Below, one piece after another: positions 7,027-15,053 of a stretch of DNA of 23,222 bases (position 1 is its first letter; each line of letters begins with the position of its first letter). The notes under the pieces are model-generated. The model ran no database searches and was not told the origin of the DNA. It saw nothing but the letters and a program-made list of their open reading frames with translations. The stretch lies in contig WOZC01000103.1 of the NCBI GenBank assembly GCA_011620465.1, forward strand, positions 1 through 23,222, read 5' to 3'. Origin of the DNA: Anaerolineaceae bacterium. Its GTDB lineage: Bacteria; Chloroflexota; Anaerolineae; Anaerolineales; Anaerolineaceae. A program made the translations under genes and the position numbers.

Positions 7027-8211
7027 ATGAGTAGAACGATAAAAAATAACCAACCCAATCCTTTGGGAAGTAAAAGCCGTAATTGCCCCGTATGTGGAAC
7101 CAAACTTTCAGAGAACGCTCGCAGGTGTCTCGTTTGTGGCACTGACCTTTCGAACGAGCCTTCAACCCCCAAATCCAAGAAAACCAGCGATAAGATCGAT
7201 TCCAAACGGATACCGGAAATTAAGTTGAACCTGATTGCATTGATTGCTATCATCGTTGTCATCCTGGTTCTGATTGGATTGCTGATTTTCTTTATCGTCA
7301 CAGGTGGTCAAACCCAGGCAGAAGGTTTGGAAAACCAGGAGACAACTGTAACAGTGACTCCGACAGCAACCACCACACCCAGCAACACGCCAACCATGAC
7401 ACCCTTGCCGACCTGGACGCCTCAGCCTCCAATCGAATATACAGTCAAAGACAACGAGACCTGCCTGGATATTGCTTTACAGTTCAACACGTCTGTCCAA
7501 AGCATTATCCTCGCCAACAACCTCAACACAAACTGCTTGATCAGCCCCGGTGTTGTTCTGCAGGTTCCCCAACCCACGCTGACACCTTCGCCGATCCCGA
7601 CCGCCACCCCTGAAGCCTTTATTGCAGACGTGGAGATGTGCACCCAGACCGATACGATCATTGTTGAAGCAAACATGACGCTTAGCTCAATCGCAGCGAA
7701 TTACAATGTCGCCATGTCCGACATCCGCATCTACAATAACCTGCCAAATGACATTGTCCGGCAAGGCGATAAGTTGATAATCCCCTTGTGTGACCGTCTC
7801 CCAACCGCTGGTCCGACCCTGACACCAACGCCCTTACCGCCCTACCCGGCTCCCAATCCGTTGTTGCCGCGATCTGGTGCTGCTTTTGCTGCGACAGATG
7901 AGGCTGTAACACTGCAATGGGCGTCTGTTGCTTCACTTTATCCTGGTGAAGTATATCGGGTCGTGATACAAGACCTAACTTCGGTCGAGGAAAAGATCCT
8001 GGTTCAATACGTGAACGATACCAAATTCATCCTGCCAGCCAGCTTCAGACCGACCGATACCACCCCTCACATCATCCAGTGGAGTGTTTCGGTGGCAAGG
8101 CAGATCAATTCTGATCCCAACAATCCAATTTACGAAGAAGCTGGAGCAATTAGCGAATTTCGAGTTTTCAGCTGGGTGGGCAGCGGTATCGCACCTACAA
8201 CAGCACCATAA
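7027..8211 (+). CDS. Zinc ribbon / single-TM / two-LysM envelope protein
   Basis: 394-residue membrane protein with a clear modular layout. An N-terminal zinc ribbon has C20-x2-C23 and C34-x2-C37. A charged segment follows, then a transmembrane helix (about residues 68-93). Next is a Thr/Pro-rich linker, LysM 1 (about 137-183), a second linker, LysM 2 (about 208-250) and a C-terminal region of about 120 residues, probably beta-rich and Ig-like, that I do not recognise. Topology should put the ribbon in the cytoplasm and the LysM repeats, which bind peptidoglycan-type glycans, outside. No enzymatic domain is visible. Start ATG 7027 follows TAGGAAAAG at somewhat long spacing. It is divergent from hemW and ends at a bidirectional terminator. 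Function unknown; an envelope anchor or wall sensor is possible. Confidence 0.85.
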   Translation: MSRTIKNNQPNPLGSKSRNCPVCGTKLSENARRCLVCGTDLSNEPSTPKSKKTSDKIDSKRIPEIKLNLIALIAIIVVILVLIGLLIFFIVTGGQTQAEGLENQETTVTVTPTATTTPSNTPTMTPLPTWTPQPPIEYTVKDNETCLDIALQFNTSVQSIILANNLNTNCLISPGVVLQVPQPTLTPSPIPTATPEAFIADVEMCTQTDTIIVEANMTLSSIAANYNVAMSDIRIYNNLPNDIVRQGDKLIIPLCDRLPTAGPTLTPTPLPPYPAPNPLLPRSGAAFAATDEAVTLQWASVASLYPGEVYRVVIQDLTSVEEKILVQYVNDTKFILPASFRPTDTTPHIIQWSVSVARQINSDPNNPIYEEAGAISEFRVFSWVGSGIAPTTAP

Positions 8212-8227
8212 TTGAATTTATTTAGAC

Positions 8228-8255
8228 AAAAAAGCGGGCAACAGCCCGCTTTTTG
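8228..8255. terminator. Bidirectional terminator between LysM gene and trxB
   Basis: GCGGGC (8234-8239) and GCCCGC (8244-8249) pair around AACA. Runs of A before and T after extend the stem and give a T tract on either strand, suiting the convergent genes ending at 8211 and 8275. Confidence 0.9.
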
Positions 8256-8274
8256 TTAGAAATGGATCGGTTTT

Positions 8275-9201
8275 CTACAATGAAAACAGGTATTTCGTCG
8301 CTGAAATTGCAGCCGCCGCACCCATTCCGGCTGAGGTTACAACCTGTCGAAAATAGGGATCGGCAATCTCTCCAGCAGCAAAAACGCCTTTTACACTGGT
8401 TTCCATGTGCTTGTCTACGTCTATTGTTCCAAACTCGGTCAATTTTACCTGCCCTTCAAGTACAGCTGTATTGGGATTATGACCAATTGAGATAAAAACA
8501 CCATCTGTTGCAATGGTCTCTTGCTGACCGGTCTTCAGATTCTCGATAAGAAGATGGCTGACCGTGTCTCCACCAATAATTTCTCTTACAACAGTATCCC
8601 AGAGAAAGTGAATTTTTGGGTTATTGCGTGCTCTGCTTTCAAGAATCGCACCAGCCCTCAGTTGATCACGGCGGTGGATGATTGTAATGCTACGCGCAAA
8701 ACGCGTTAAAAACAGGGCTTCCTCTATGGCGGAATCGCCGCCTCCCACCATATGTATTTCTTTTTCCTTATTAAAGGCACCATCACAAGTCGCACAGTAA
8801 GAAACGCCTCTTCCTGTAAATTCTCTTTCACCAGGTACACCCAACTTACGTGCGTCTGCTCCCATCGATATGATCAGACTGTCAGCGGTATAGCTGCCAG
8901 ATGAAAGGCAGACTTCAAAAGGGCGTTGTTGCAGATTGACGCATTGTACTGTGTCGTAAACAATTTCTGCGCCAAAACGTTTCGACTGTTCATTCATACG
9001 TTGACCCAGATCGCTACCGCCAACTCCTTCGGGGAAACCGGGATAATTTTCGATGCAGTGAGTCTGTGAAGCCTGCCCATAGAGTGTCATACCTGTGACT
9101 AATAATGGCTTCAAATCCGCTCTGCCAGCATATAGCGCAGCAGTAAATCCTGCTGGACCTCCGCCTAAAATCATGATCTGTCGGTGTTCAACAATTTCCA
9201 T
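8275..9201 (-). CDS. trxB: Thioredoxin reductase
   Basis: FAD-dependent cytosolic reductase of 308 residues that passes electrons from NADPH to thioredoxin. The FAD site is GGGPAG (13-18), the redox disulfide C136-A-T-C139, and the NADPH-binding loop GGGDSA (153-158), followed by HRRDQLR (176-182), whose arginines favour NADPH over NADH. The C-terminal FAD motif reads AAGEIADPYFRQ, with Glu where classical enzymes have Asp (AAGD). In the first FAD region, YGQASQTHCIENYPG replaces the usual GGQLTTTTE...ENYPG and adds a Cys. These are variations rather than damage. No thioredoxin gene is adjacent. AAGGA lies about 13 nt before the ATG, longer than ideal. Confidence 0.93.
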   Translation of the reverse strand: MEIVEHRQIMILGGGPAGFTAALYAGRADLKPLLVTGMTLYGQASQTHCIENYPGFPEGVGGSDLGQRMNEQSKRFGAEIVYDTVQCVNLQQRPFEVCLSSGSYTADSLIISMGADARKLGVPGEREFTGRGVSYCATCDGAFNKEKEIHMVGGGDSAIEEALFLTRFARSITIIHRRDQLRAGAILESRARNNPKIHFLWDTVVREIIGGDTVSHLLIENLKTGQQETIATDGVFISIGHNPNTAVLEGQVKLTEFGTIDVDKHMETSVKGVFAAGEIADPYFRQVVTSAGMGAAAAISATKYLFSL

Positions 9202-9340
9202 TATTCTGATACCATCCTTGCTGAATGTTTTTTGCCACTTTCAGTACCTGGTTCTTCACTTCATAGAAAGTAATTGATCTGTAACCAACTAAGCCGGAGT
9301 AACCAGGAGCATGTGCATATTACCTTCAATATTTATTCCA

Positions 9341-9535
9341 TTATCGGACAAACAGTGGGTCACTTTTCTCAATGTGTAACCTTGTTTGTCTCAATCCGTG
9401 GAACTTCTTGGGTTTCATCCTCTTTACTCGATTTATGCACATCGAAAAGCCAGCTTGAATAAAGTGTTTGTACACTTCATCGTATTCATGGATCACTTTC
9501 TGACAATCCTGACATAAATAAGGGTTACTTAGCAT
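9341..9535 (-). CDS. Doubtful small basic Cys-containing ORF
   Basis: A 64-residue frame from ATG 9535 reads as a basic protein with CQDC near its N-terminus and another Cys about 21 residues on (GFSMC), loosely like a zinc-binding knuckle. Against it: no Shine-Dalgarno sequence, its start overlaps the -10 box of the opposite gene, and I recognise no family. It may be a decayed gene remnant or chance. Confidence 0.2.
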   Translation of the reverse strand: MLSNPYLCQDCQKVIHEYDEVYKHFIQAGFSMCINRVKRMKPKKFHGLRQTRLHIEKSDPLFVR

Positions 9536-9540
9536 ATAAT
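9535..9540 (+). promoter_or_regulatory. Predicted -10 box of the dipeptidase operon
   Basis: Perfect TATAAT 30 nt before the ATG at 9571, with a good Shine-Dalgarno sequence (AAAGGA) between. The best -35 candidate, CTGACA (9509-9514), is 20 bp away, which is too far for a strong promoter. Confidence 0.5.
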
Positions 9541-9570
9541 CTACTGAAAATAAAAAGACAAAGGACAACA

Positions 9571-10944
9571 ATGAGCACCGTTGAACAAGCACTCAAATAC
9601 TTCTATGAAAATAAAAAGCAATTAACAGAATCATATTTCGACTTGGTCCGTATCCCTTCGGTTTCCACTGATCCAAATCACCGTGGTGACATGATTAAGG
9701 CAGCTGAATTCCTCTCCGAAACCCTGAAAGGAATTGGTTTTGAACGGGTAGAAATTCACCCGACCGATATGCACCCAATTTTGTTTGCTGAGAAAATATC
9801 CAACAATCCAAATGCCAAGACACTCCTGATTTACGGTCATTATGACGTACAACCCGCGGACCCGCTCGATGAGTGGAAAAGCGATCCCTTCCAACCGGAA
9901 TTTCGCGATGACTATCTTTATGCACGAGGTGCGTCTGATATGAAGGGTCAGGTGATGGCAAGTATTATCGCCCTTGAAAGCGTTTTGAAAACCGGAGACT
10001 TACCAATCAATATCAAATACCTGCTTGAAGGCGAAGAAGAGATCGGCTCTCCTTCACTGGATGGCTTCATCATCAGTCACACTGACTTGTTGAGCTGTGA
10101 CATGATCCTCAACCCGGATGCAGGCATGGTCGGGAAAGATCAGCCAACCCTGGTTTACGGGTTGAGAGGGATGACTTATTTCGAAGTCCGCGTGGATGGT
10201 CCCAAAACTGATCTCCATTCGGGTTTGTGGGGTGGAAACGTAGCCAACCCAGCCAACGTCCTTTCTCAAATAATCGCCAAACTTCACAACCCGGATGGCA
10301 CCGTAGCAATCCCTGGTTTCTATGACCGCATTCCTCCGATGTCGCAAGAAGATAAAATCAGAATTTCAATGAATCAATTGAGCGAGGAAAGCATCATGGA
10401 AATGACCGGCGCGCCTGCGGTCTACGGAGAAGCTGGCTTTACCCCTCTCGAACGCCAGGGAGTCCGACCGACCTTGGATGTGAACGGTCTGTACTCTGGT
10501 TTCATTGGCGAAGGTGCCAAAACCATTATTCCAGCTTACGCCAAAGCCAAAATTTCATGCCGGCTGGTTCCCAACCAGGATCCAATGGAAATATTCAATC
10601 TGGCGAAGGACTATATTCTCTCGATTGCTCCGGATACCGTCAGGATAAAGGTTTTCCTGCACAGTGCTGGACCAGCCTACCTGGCAGACGACGCGCCTGG
10701 CGCCCAGAATCTTGTGGATGCAATGCAAGAAGTATGGCAAACCCCGGTTACCTATAAACGTGAAGGCGGCAGTATCCCGGTAGCCACTGTCATGCTCCGC
10801 GAATTGGGCGTCAAATCGCTCCTGACTGGTTTCGGATTGCCGGACGACGGCATACATGCACCAAACGAGCGGATGCACTTTCCAACCTGGCTGAAAGGCA
10901 TCGAAACCTTAATCCGCTTTTACCTGAGTTTTGGTGGGGAATAA
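9571..10944 (+). CDS. M20-family metallo-dipeptidase
   Basis: Di-zinc peptidase of the M20/ArgE/DapE/CPG2 group, 457 residues, probably cytosolic because no signal peptide is present. Metal and catalytic sites: H90 and D92 in GHYDVQP, bridging D123 in GASDMKGQ, EGEEEIGS (153-160) with the catalytic Glu, D183 in NPDAG, and a C-terminal metal His in DDGIHAPNERMHFPTW. The middle of the protein is the dimerisation lid. Its overall character (GHYDVQPADPLDEW) matches the carnosinase/dipeptidase branch better than DapE or ArgE. AAAGGA precedes ATG by 6 nt. The DUF1385 gene starts 2 nt after its stop, so they form one operon. Substrates are inferred to be small peptides. Confidence 0.9.
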   Translation: MSTVEQALKYFYENKKQLTESYFDLVRIPSVSTDPNHRGDMIKAAEFLSETLKGIGFERVEIHPTDMHPILFAEKISNNPNAKTLLIYGHYDVQPADPLDEWKSDPFQPEFRDDYLYARGASDMKGQVMASIIALESVLKTGDLPINIKYLLEGEEEIGSPSLDGFIISHTDLLSCDMILNPDAGMVGKDQPTLVYGLRGMTYFEVRVDGPKTDLHSGLWGGNVANPANVLSQIIAKLHNPDGTVAIPGFYDRIPPMSQEDKIRISMNQLSEESIMEMTGAPAVYGEAGFTPLERQGVRPTLDVNGLYSGFIGEGAKTIIPAYAKAKISCRLVPNQDPMEIFNLAKDYILSIAPDTVRIKVFLHSAGPAYLADDAPGAQNLVDAMQEVWQTPVTYKREGGSIPVATVMLRELGVKSLLTGFGLPDDGIHAPNERMHFPTWLKGIETLIRFYLSFGGE

Positions 10945-10946
10945 CC

Positions 10947-11846
10947 ATGCCCACAGACAAAGTATTACGCCTGCCTTCTTATGGTGGGCAAGCCGTGATG
11001 GAAGGTGTGCTGATGAGAGGGAAGCGCAATGTCGCCATGGCAGTTCGAGCGCCTTCGGGCGAAATTGTGACCTATGAGGAAGAGCTCCCCAGTCTTTATC
11101 GTTCCAAGTGGATGAAGTTGCCTTTCATTCGCGGGATGATCAGTCTGTGGGATTCACTTAGCCTGGGCACGCGACTTTTGACAAAATCAGCTAATTTAGC
11201 CTCCGGAGAGGACGAACAGCTGGAAGGACCTGCACTTGTAGGAACAGTGTTAATCTCGTTAGTATTGGGAGTGGGAATATTCTTCGTTCTGCCAGCCTTC
11301 TTGGCAGGATTAGCAGAGAAATTCCTGACCATGTCCGCTTGGTGGAGCAACCTGCTCGAAGGTTTGTTGCGACTGATCATCCTGGTGACCTATCTCTCGC
11401 TAATGGGACGAGTTCCTGAGATCAAGAGAGTCTTCGCATACCACGGTGCTGAGCATAAAACCATTAATGCTTTTGAATCAGGTGCCGAGATGACTCCTGA
11501 AGAGGTAGCCAAGCAAACCCGGGTTCACCCCCGTTGCGGAACCTCCTTTATTCTCACCCTGGTTTTGCTTTCAGTGCTAATTTTCACACTTCTCGGTCCG
11601 CTTCCAATTCATCTGCGTCTGATTTCACGAATTTTGATGTTGCCGATTATTTCTGCCATCGCTTACGAATATATTCGCTTTGCTGCGAACTGGATGGACA
11701 AATCCGCCTTGGTTCGCTGGCTGATCCAACCGAATTTATGGCTGCAGAAACTGTCGACCCGTGAACCCTCCACCGATATGTTGGAGGTTTCCATCAAAGC
11801 CTTCAACCTGATGCTCGAGGCTGAAAACAGTCCTTTAGAGGCATGA
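10947..11846 (+). CDS. yqhQ: DUF1385 family membrane protein (YqhQ-like)
   Basis: 299-residue integral membrane protein. The N-terminal signature YGGQAVMEGVLMRG and the central YHGAEHKTINAFE and HPRCGTSF motifs are hallmarks of DUF1385/YqhQ. Hydrophobic helices lie at about 90-120, 130-155, 195-220 and 222-245. The His/Glu/Cys motifs between the helices suggest metal binding, but no biochemical function is firmly known to me. Translation starts 2 nt after the dipeptidase stop, with GGTGGGGA just upstream inside the previous gene. The last codons overlap the comEA start (ATGA at 11843-11846). The link to either neighbour's function is unclear. Confidence 0.9.
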   Translation: MPTDKVLRLPSYGGQAVMEGVLMRGKRNVAMAVRAPSGEIVTYEEELPSLYRSKWMKLPFIRGMISLWDSLSLGTRLLTKSANLASGEDEQLEGPALVGTVLISLVLGVGIFFVLPAFLAGLAEKFLTMSAWWSNLLEGLLRLIILVTYLSLMGRVPEIKRVFAYHGAEHKTINAFESGAEMTPEEVAKQTRVHPRCGTSFILTLVLLSVLIFTLLGPLPIHLRLISRILMLPIISAIAYEYIRFAANWMDKSALVRWLIQPNLWLQKLSTREPSTDMLEVSIKAFNLMLEAENSPLEA

Positions 11847-12427
11847 AACACTGGAAATGGTTACTCGCTGGTATCCTGATCGGGCTCTTACTGAGCGGGC
11901 TCTTCAGACTTGTGAGCTTACCTAAAAACGCCCAAAGCTTCACCCTGGTCACGATCACCCCCAATCTAACCCCTGAGCCAAGCCCGACAGCCAGCCTGAT
12001 CCAGGTGCATGTTACTGGAGAGGTGAAGTTGCCTGGTGTGTATACTCTGCCAGAAGGAGCGATCGTACAGGATGCGATTGATGCCGCCCAGGGACCAACT
12101 GCAAAAGCACAGGAAGATTTGCTTAACCTGGCAGCGATCCTGAGCGATGGTCAAAGAATTTACGTTCCTTCCTCGGAGGAGACAACAACCGTCGATAGCG
12201 GCCAGCGAAACCTGGAGGCAAATCCCGGAAGTATGGTCAACATCAACACTGCCAGCCAGGAGGAACTGGAAAGTTTACCTGGGATTGGCACGGTTCGGGC
12301 GGAAGCGATCATCGCGTATCGTACTAATAATGGTTACTTTTTATCGATCGACGACCTTCTAAAGGTCGACGGAATCGGCGAGACAACTTTCAACGCGCTC
12401 AAGCAACTGATCACCGTATCACCATAA
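11843..12427 (+). CDS. comEA: ComEA-type DNA-binding protein (SLBB + helix-hairpin-helix)
   Basis: 194-residue membrane-anchored DNA receptor, expected to bind incoming double-stranded DNA at the outer face of the membrane during transformation. A single N-terminal transmembrane helix (about 5-25) is followed by a Thr/Pro linker, an SLBB domain (about 53-112, IQVHVTGEVKLPGVYTLPEG) and a C-terminal helix-hairpin-helix pair (VNINTASQEELESLPGIG, and a second half with VDGIGETTF). This is the full ComEA layout. Its start overlaps the DUF1385 stop by 4 nt, which implies translational coupling. ComEC is not in the window, so competence cannot be concluded. Confidence 0.9.
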   Translation: MKHWKWLLAGILIGLLLSGLFRLVSLPKNAQSFTLVTITPNLTPEPSPTASLIQVHVTGEVKLPGVYTLPEGAIVQDAIDAAQGPTAKAQEDLLNLAAILSDGQRIYVPSSEETTTVDSGQRNLEANPGSMVNINTASQEELESLPGIGTVRAEAIIAYRTNNGYFLSIDDLLKVDGIGETTFNALKQLITVSP

Positions 12428-12449
12428 ATGCTTATTTTCGTTCAACAGG

Positions 12450-12455
12450 TATAAT
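12450..12455 (+). promoter_or_regulatory. Possible leaderless -10 box of yqeY
   Basis: Perfect TATAAT separated by 6 nt from the yqeY ATG (12462), which has no Shine-Dalgarno sequence. Position predicts transcription starting at the ATG. No clear -35 hexamer is seen. Confidence 0.45.
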
Positions 12456-12461
12456 AACACC

Positions 12462-12911
12462 ATGGATTTTCATAAAAAACTACAAGATGATCTGGCAACC
12501 GCAATGAAAGCCAGGGATGACACCAAAAAATGGGTCGTCAGGCTGATTAAAACCACCATACAGTTGGCTGAAGTAGAAAAAGGACAGCCATTAACTGAAG
12601 ATGAGTTTTTAGCAGTTATTCAAAAAGAGATCAAGACCCGCAATGAAGCTTTGTCGGATGCGGAAAAAGCACACCGGCAGGATCTGATCGACGCTGCCCA
12701 TGCTGAAATTGAGGTTTTGAAAACCTACCTGCCAGCTCAACTCAGCCAGGAAGAGTTGACTGAAATGGTCAGACTAACCATCAAAGAAGTTAACGCGACA
12801 TCTGCCAAAGACATGGGTACAGTGATGAAGACCCTGCTTCCGAAACTGCAAGGAAGGACAACCAACTCAGAAGCCAGCCGGATCGTGAAAGAAGAGCTGA
12901 ACAAAGCGTAA
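12462..12911 (+). CDS. yqeY: GatB/YqeY domain-containing protein
   Basis: 149-residue cytosolic helical protein of the YqeY family, related to the tail domain of the GatB amidotransferase subunit, which contacts tRNA. The family signature is clear: an N-terminal helix (DDLATAMKARD), LAEVEKGQPLTEDE, EIEVLKTYLPAQLS and the C-terminal KDMGTVMKTLLPKLQGR. The exact role is not established; a tRNA-related one is assumed from homology. It lies 34 nt after comEA with its own -10-like box, and 3 nt before the 7TM-HD gene, so it probably heads a new operon. Confidence 0.92.
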   Translation: MDFHKKLQDDLATAMKARDDTKKWVVRLIKTTIQLAEVEKGQPLTEDEFLAVIQKEIKTRNEALSDAEKAHRQDLIDAAHAEIEVLKTYLPAQLSQEELTEMVRLTIKEVNATSAKDMGTVMKTLLPKLQGRTTNSEASRIVKEELNKA

Positions 12912-12914
12912 ACG

Positions 12915-15035
12915 ATGGCAAACCAGGTAGCTCAGAAACAAAAGCGACGGACCACGAATGGCGCACTGAAAGTGGTCATATTGGTCATTTCCTGCGCGCT
13001 TGCCTTTGGTGCCCTGGTCTTGCCCGATTTATTAAACCAGCAAACCCAAATGGTTGCAATTGGTGAAGTTTCTTCGCAAGAAATCCTGGCACCCTACTCC
13101 ATAACCTATGAATCGCGTGTACTGAGCGATGCAGCCCGCGAAAGCGCAGCAGCTGCCGTTCAACCGGTTTACCTGCCTCCTGATCCCGATATTGCTCGAG
13201 CCCAATTGGAAAAATTGAGAAACACGTTGTATTTCATTTCAACTGTCAGAAACGATAGCTATTCTACCCAGATCCAAAAGGTTCAGGACCTGAAGTCAAT
13301 TGGGAATTTGCACTATACGGATGCAGAATACATCAACCTATTGGAATTGACCGAACAGGAATGGCAAGCGATTGGCGAAGAAGCCAGCCGGGTGTTGGAA
13401 GTGGCGTTAAGGGAAAGCATCCGCAACAACCAATTGGGAACTGTTAGAAGTAATTTGCCAGCGTCTATTGATTTTTCATTTCCAAGTAATCAGACCAAGT
13501 TGATCATCTCAATCGTTTCACCCTTCATTGTTCCCACCAGTCTTTTCAGTGAAGAACAAACCCAGGAAGCGCGAGATAAAGCCCGTTCGTCCGTTGAGCC
13601 CATAACACGCCAAATCATGGCAGGGGAAGTATTGGTCAGGCGGGGTGAGATCGTTTCGCCTGGCGACCTTGAAGCATTTACCGCCTTTGGTTTAGGAGAA
13701 CCCACAGACCGATCAACCCTCCTGCTCAGCAGCGGTGCAATTGTTGCTGTTGTAGCCCTCGTTGTGATAATTTACTACCAGAAAACAAAAAAAGAACCTT
13801 TTAATCAACTCAATTCAATCCTTTTGATTGCCTTCTTATTCCTGCTTTACCTGTGGTTAGCAAAATTTCTGGTGATGGACCGCACGATACTGCCTTATCT
13901 CTTCCCAATAGCGGCTTTTGGCTTGACCCTCGCAATTTTCTTCAACCGTGAATTCAGCATCTTTTCCACGCTCCTATTGGTCACTCTGACAGTTTATGGT
14001 CATATCCGCAGTACCGAATTGGCTCTGTATTACACTTTGCCAACAATTGCAGGCATGCTTGTGCTCGCTAAGGGACGCCGTGTTGGATCCTTCCTGTTGG
14101 CAAGTATTGTGATCAGTGGTTTGTCAACTGCCGTCATCATCGCTTTCCGGTTAGGGGATGGAATTACAGATTGGGTCGGGATCGCTTCTTTGATCGGTGC
14201 CGGAATCTTCAATGGGGTTGCCTCCGGGACTTTTGCCTTATTGCTTCAGAACGTCTTTGCTTTTGTCCTGGATGTGCCCACCGCCCTGCAGTTGATGGAC
14301 ATCTCCCGCCCTGATCATCCTCTCCTCCAATATATCCTTACAAACGCGCCTGGCACCTACCAGCACTCCCTGCAGGTCTCCAACCTGGCAGAACAAGCTG
14401 CAGACGCAATTGGCGCTGACCGGCTGCTTGTTCGGGTTGGCGCGCTGTATCACGATGCGGGCAAAGCCGAAAACCCGACTTTCTTTATTGAAAACCAGGT
14501 CCGGGACAAGATCGATTCTCACGATAATGTTGACCCCACAACCGCAGCCGCGACCATTATTCGCCATGTTAGTGATGGCGTTATGCTGGCAAAAAAGTAT
14601 CGTTTGCCTTCACGCATCATCGACTTTATGCGCGAGCACCACGGCTCCAACGTTACTCGCTACCAGTACAGTCACGCCCTTGAGCTGGCTGATGATCCTG
14701 AAGAGGTGGACATCAAAGATTTTGTTTACCCTGGGCCTTCGCCTCGCTCGAAAGAGACTGCTTTGCTCATGTTGGCTGACGGAACAGAAGCACGCGCCCG
14801 TGCTAACACTCCAAGGAGTGATGAAGAAATCATGGGAGTAATCGATAGCGTGTTTGAAGTTGTGCAGGGCAGCGGTCAATTGGATGATACTGATCTGACA
14901 CTAAGAGATTTGCAAACGATCAAGAGATCTTTCTTCAATACCCTGAAGCAATCCTACCACCCGCGCATCAAGTATCCTGAAGTACCCAAAAGATCACAAA
15001 AAAGCTCTGCTTCCGAAGCAAGGCAATCATCCTGA
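12915..15035 (+). CDS. pgpH: 7TM-HD phosphodiesterase (PgpH/YqfF type, c-di-AMP hydrolase)
   Basis: 706-residue membrane phosphodiesterase. An N-terminal helix (about 18-40) is followed by an extracytoplasmic 7TMR-HDED domain (about 41-265), a bundle of about seven transmembrane helices (about 268-460) and a cytoplasmic HD domain. HD metal ligands visible are H484 (YQHSLQVSNLAE), H513-D514 (YHDAGKAENP), H551, H575/H576 (REHHGS) and D622 (LADGTEARARA). The family hydrolyses c-di-AMP to pApA and so affects osmotic and wall control; activity here is inferred from intact motifs. The start is 3 nt after yqeY. ybeY follows after 18 nt, the order known from Firmicutes (yqfF-ybeY), but phoH is not upstream. 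Confidence 0.93.
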   Translation: MANQVAQKQKRRTTNGALKVVILVISCALAFGALVLPDLLNQQTQMVAIGEVSSQEILAPYSITYESRVLSDAARESAAAAVQPVYLPPDPDIARAQLEKLRNTLYFISTVRNDSYSTQIQKVQDLKSIGNLHYTDAEYINLLELTEQEWQAIGEEASRVLEVALRESIRNNQLGTVRSNLPASIDFSFPSNQTKLIISIVSPFIVPTSLFSEEQTQEARDKARSSVEPITRQIMAGEVLVRRGEIVSPGDLEAFTAFGLGEPTDRSTLLLSSGAIVAVVALVVIIYYQKTKKEPFNQLNSILLIAFLFLLYLWLAKFLVMDRTILPYLFPIAAFGLTLAIFFNREFSIFSTLLLVTLTVYGHIRSTELALYYTLPTIAGMLVLAKGRRVGSFLLASIVISGLSTAVIIAFRLGDGITDWVGIASLIGAGIFNGVASGTFALLLQNVFAFVLDVPTALQLMDISRPDHPLLQYILTNAPGTYQHSLQVSNLAEQAADAIGADRLLVRVGALYHDAGKAENPTFFIENQVRDKIDSHDNVDPTTAAATIIRHVSDGVMLAKKYRLPSRIIDFMREHHGSNVTRYQYSHALELADDPEEVDIKDFVYPGPSPRSKETALLMLADGTEARARANTPRSDEEIMGVIDSVFEVVQGSGQLDDTDLTLRDLQTIKRSFFNTLKQSYHPRIKYPEVPKRSQKSSASEARQSS

Positions 15036-15053
15036 ACCCTTCCAAAGGTCATT

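Larger units (their letters stand above)
9202..9570. other. Intergenic region between divergent trxB and dipeptidase genes
   Basis: 369 bp. It holds a 6-bp inverted repeat AAGTGT-TTGT-ACACTT (9462-9477), a TATAAT box (9535-9540) and one weak minus-strand reading frame (9341-9535) listed separately. No RNA gene or known repeat is visible. Confidence 0.6.

Noticed and set aside
9274..9462. 62-codon plus-strand ORF in the trxB/dipeptidase gap
   Set aside because: No ribosome-binding site, no family resemblance, and Ser/Cys-rich composition typical of non-coding translation.
14410..14841. 143-codon plus-strand ORF inside pgpH
   Set aside because: Out-of-frame shadow of the HD domain coding sequence; composition rich in Ser/Leu/Cys and no recognisable domain.
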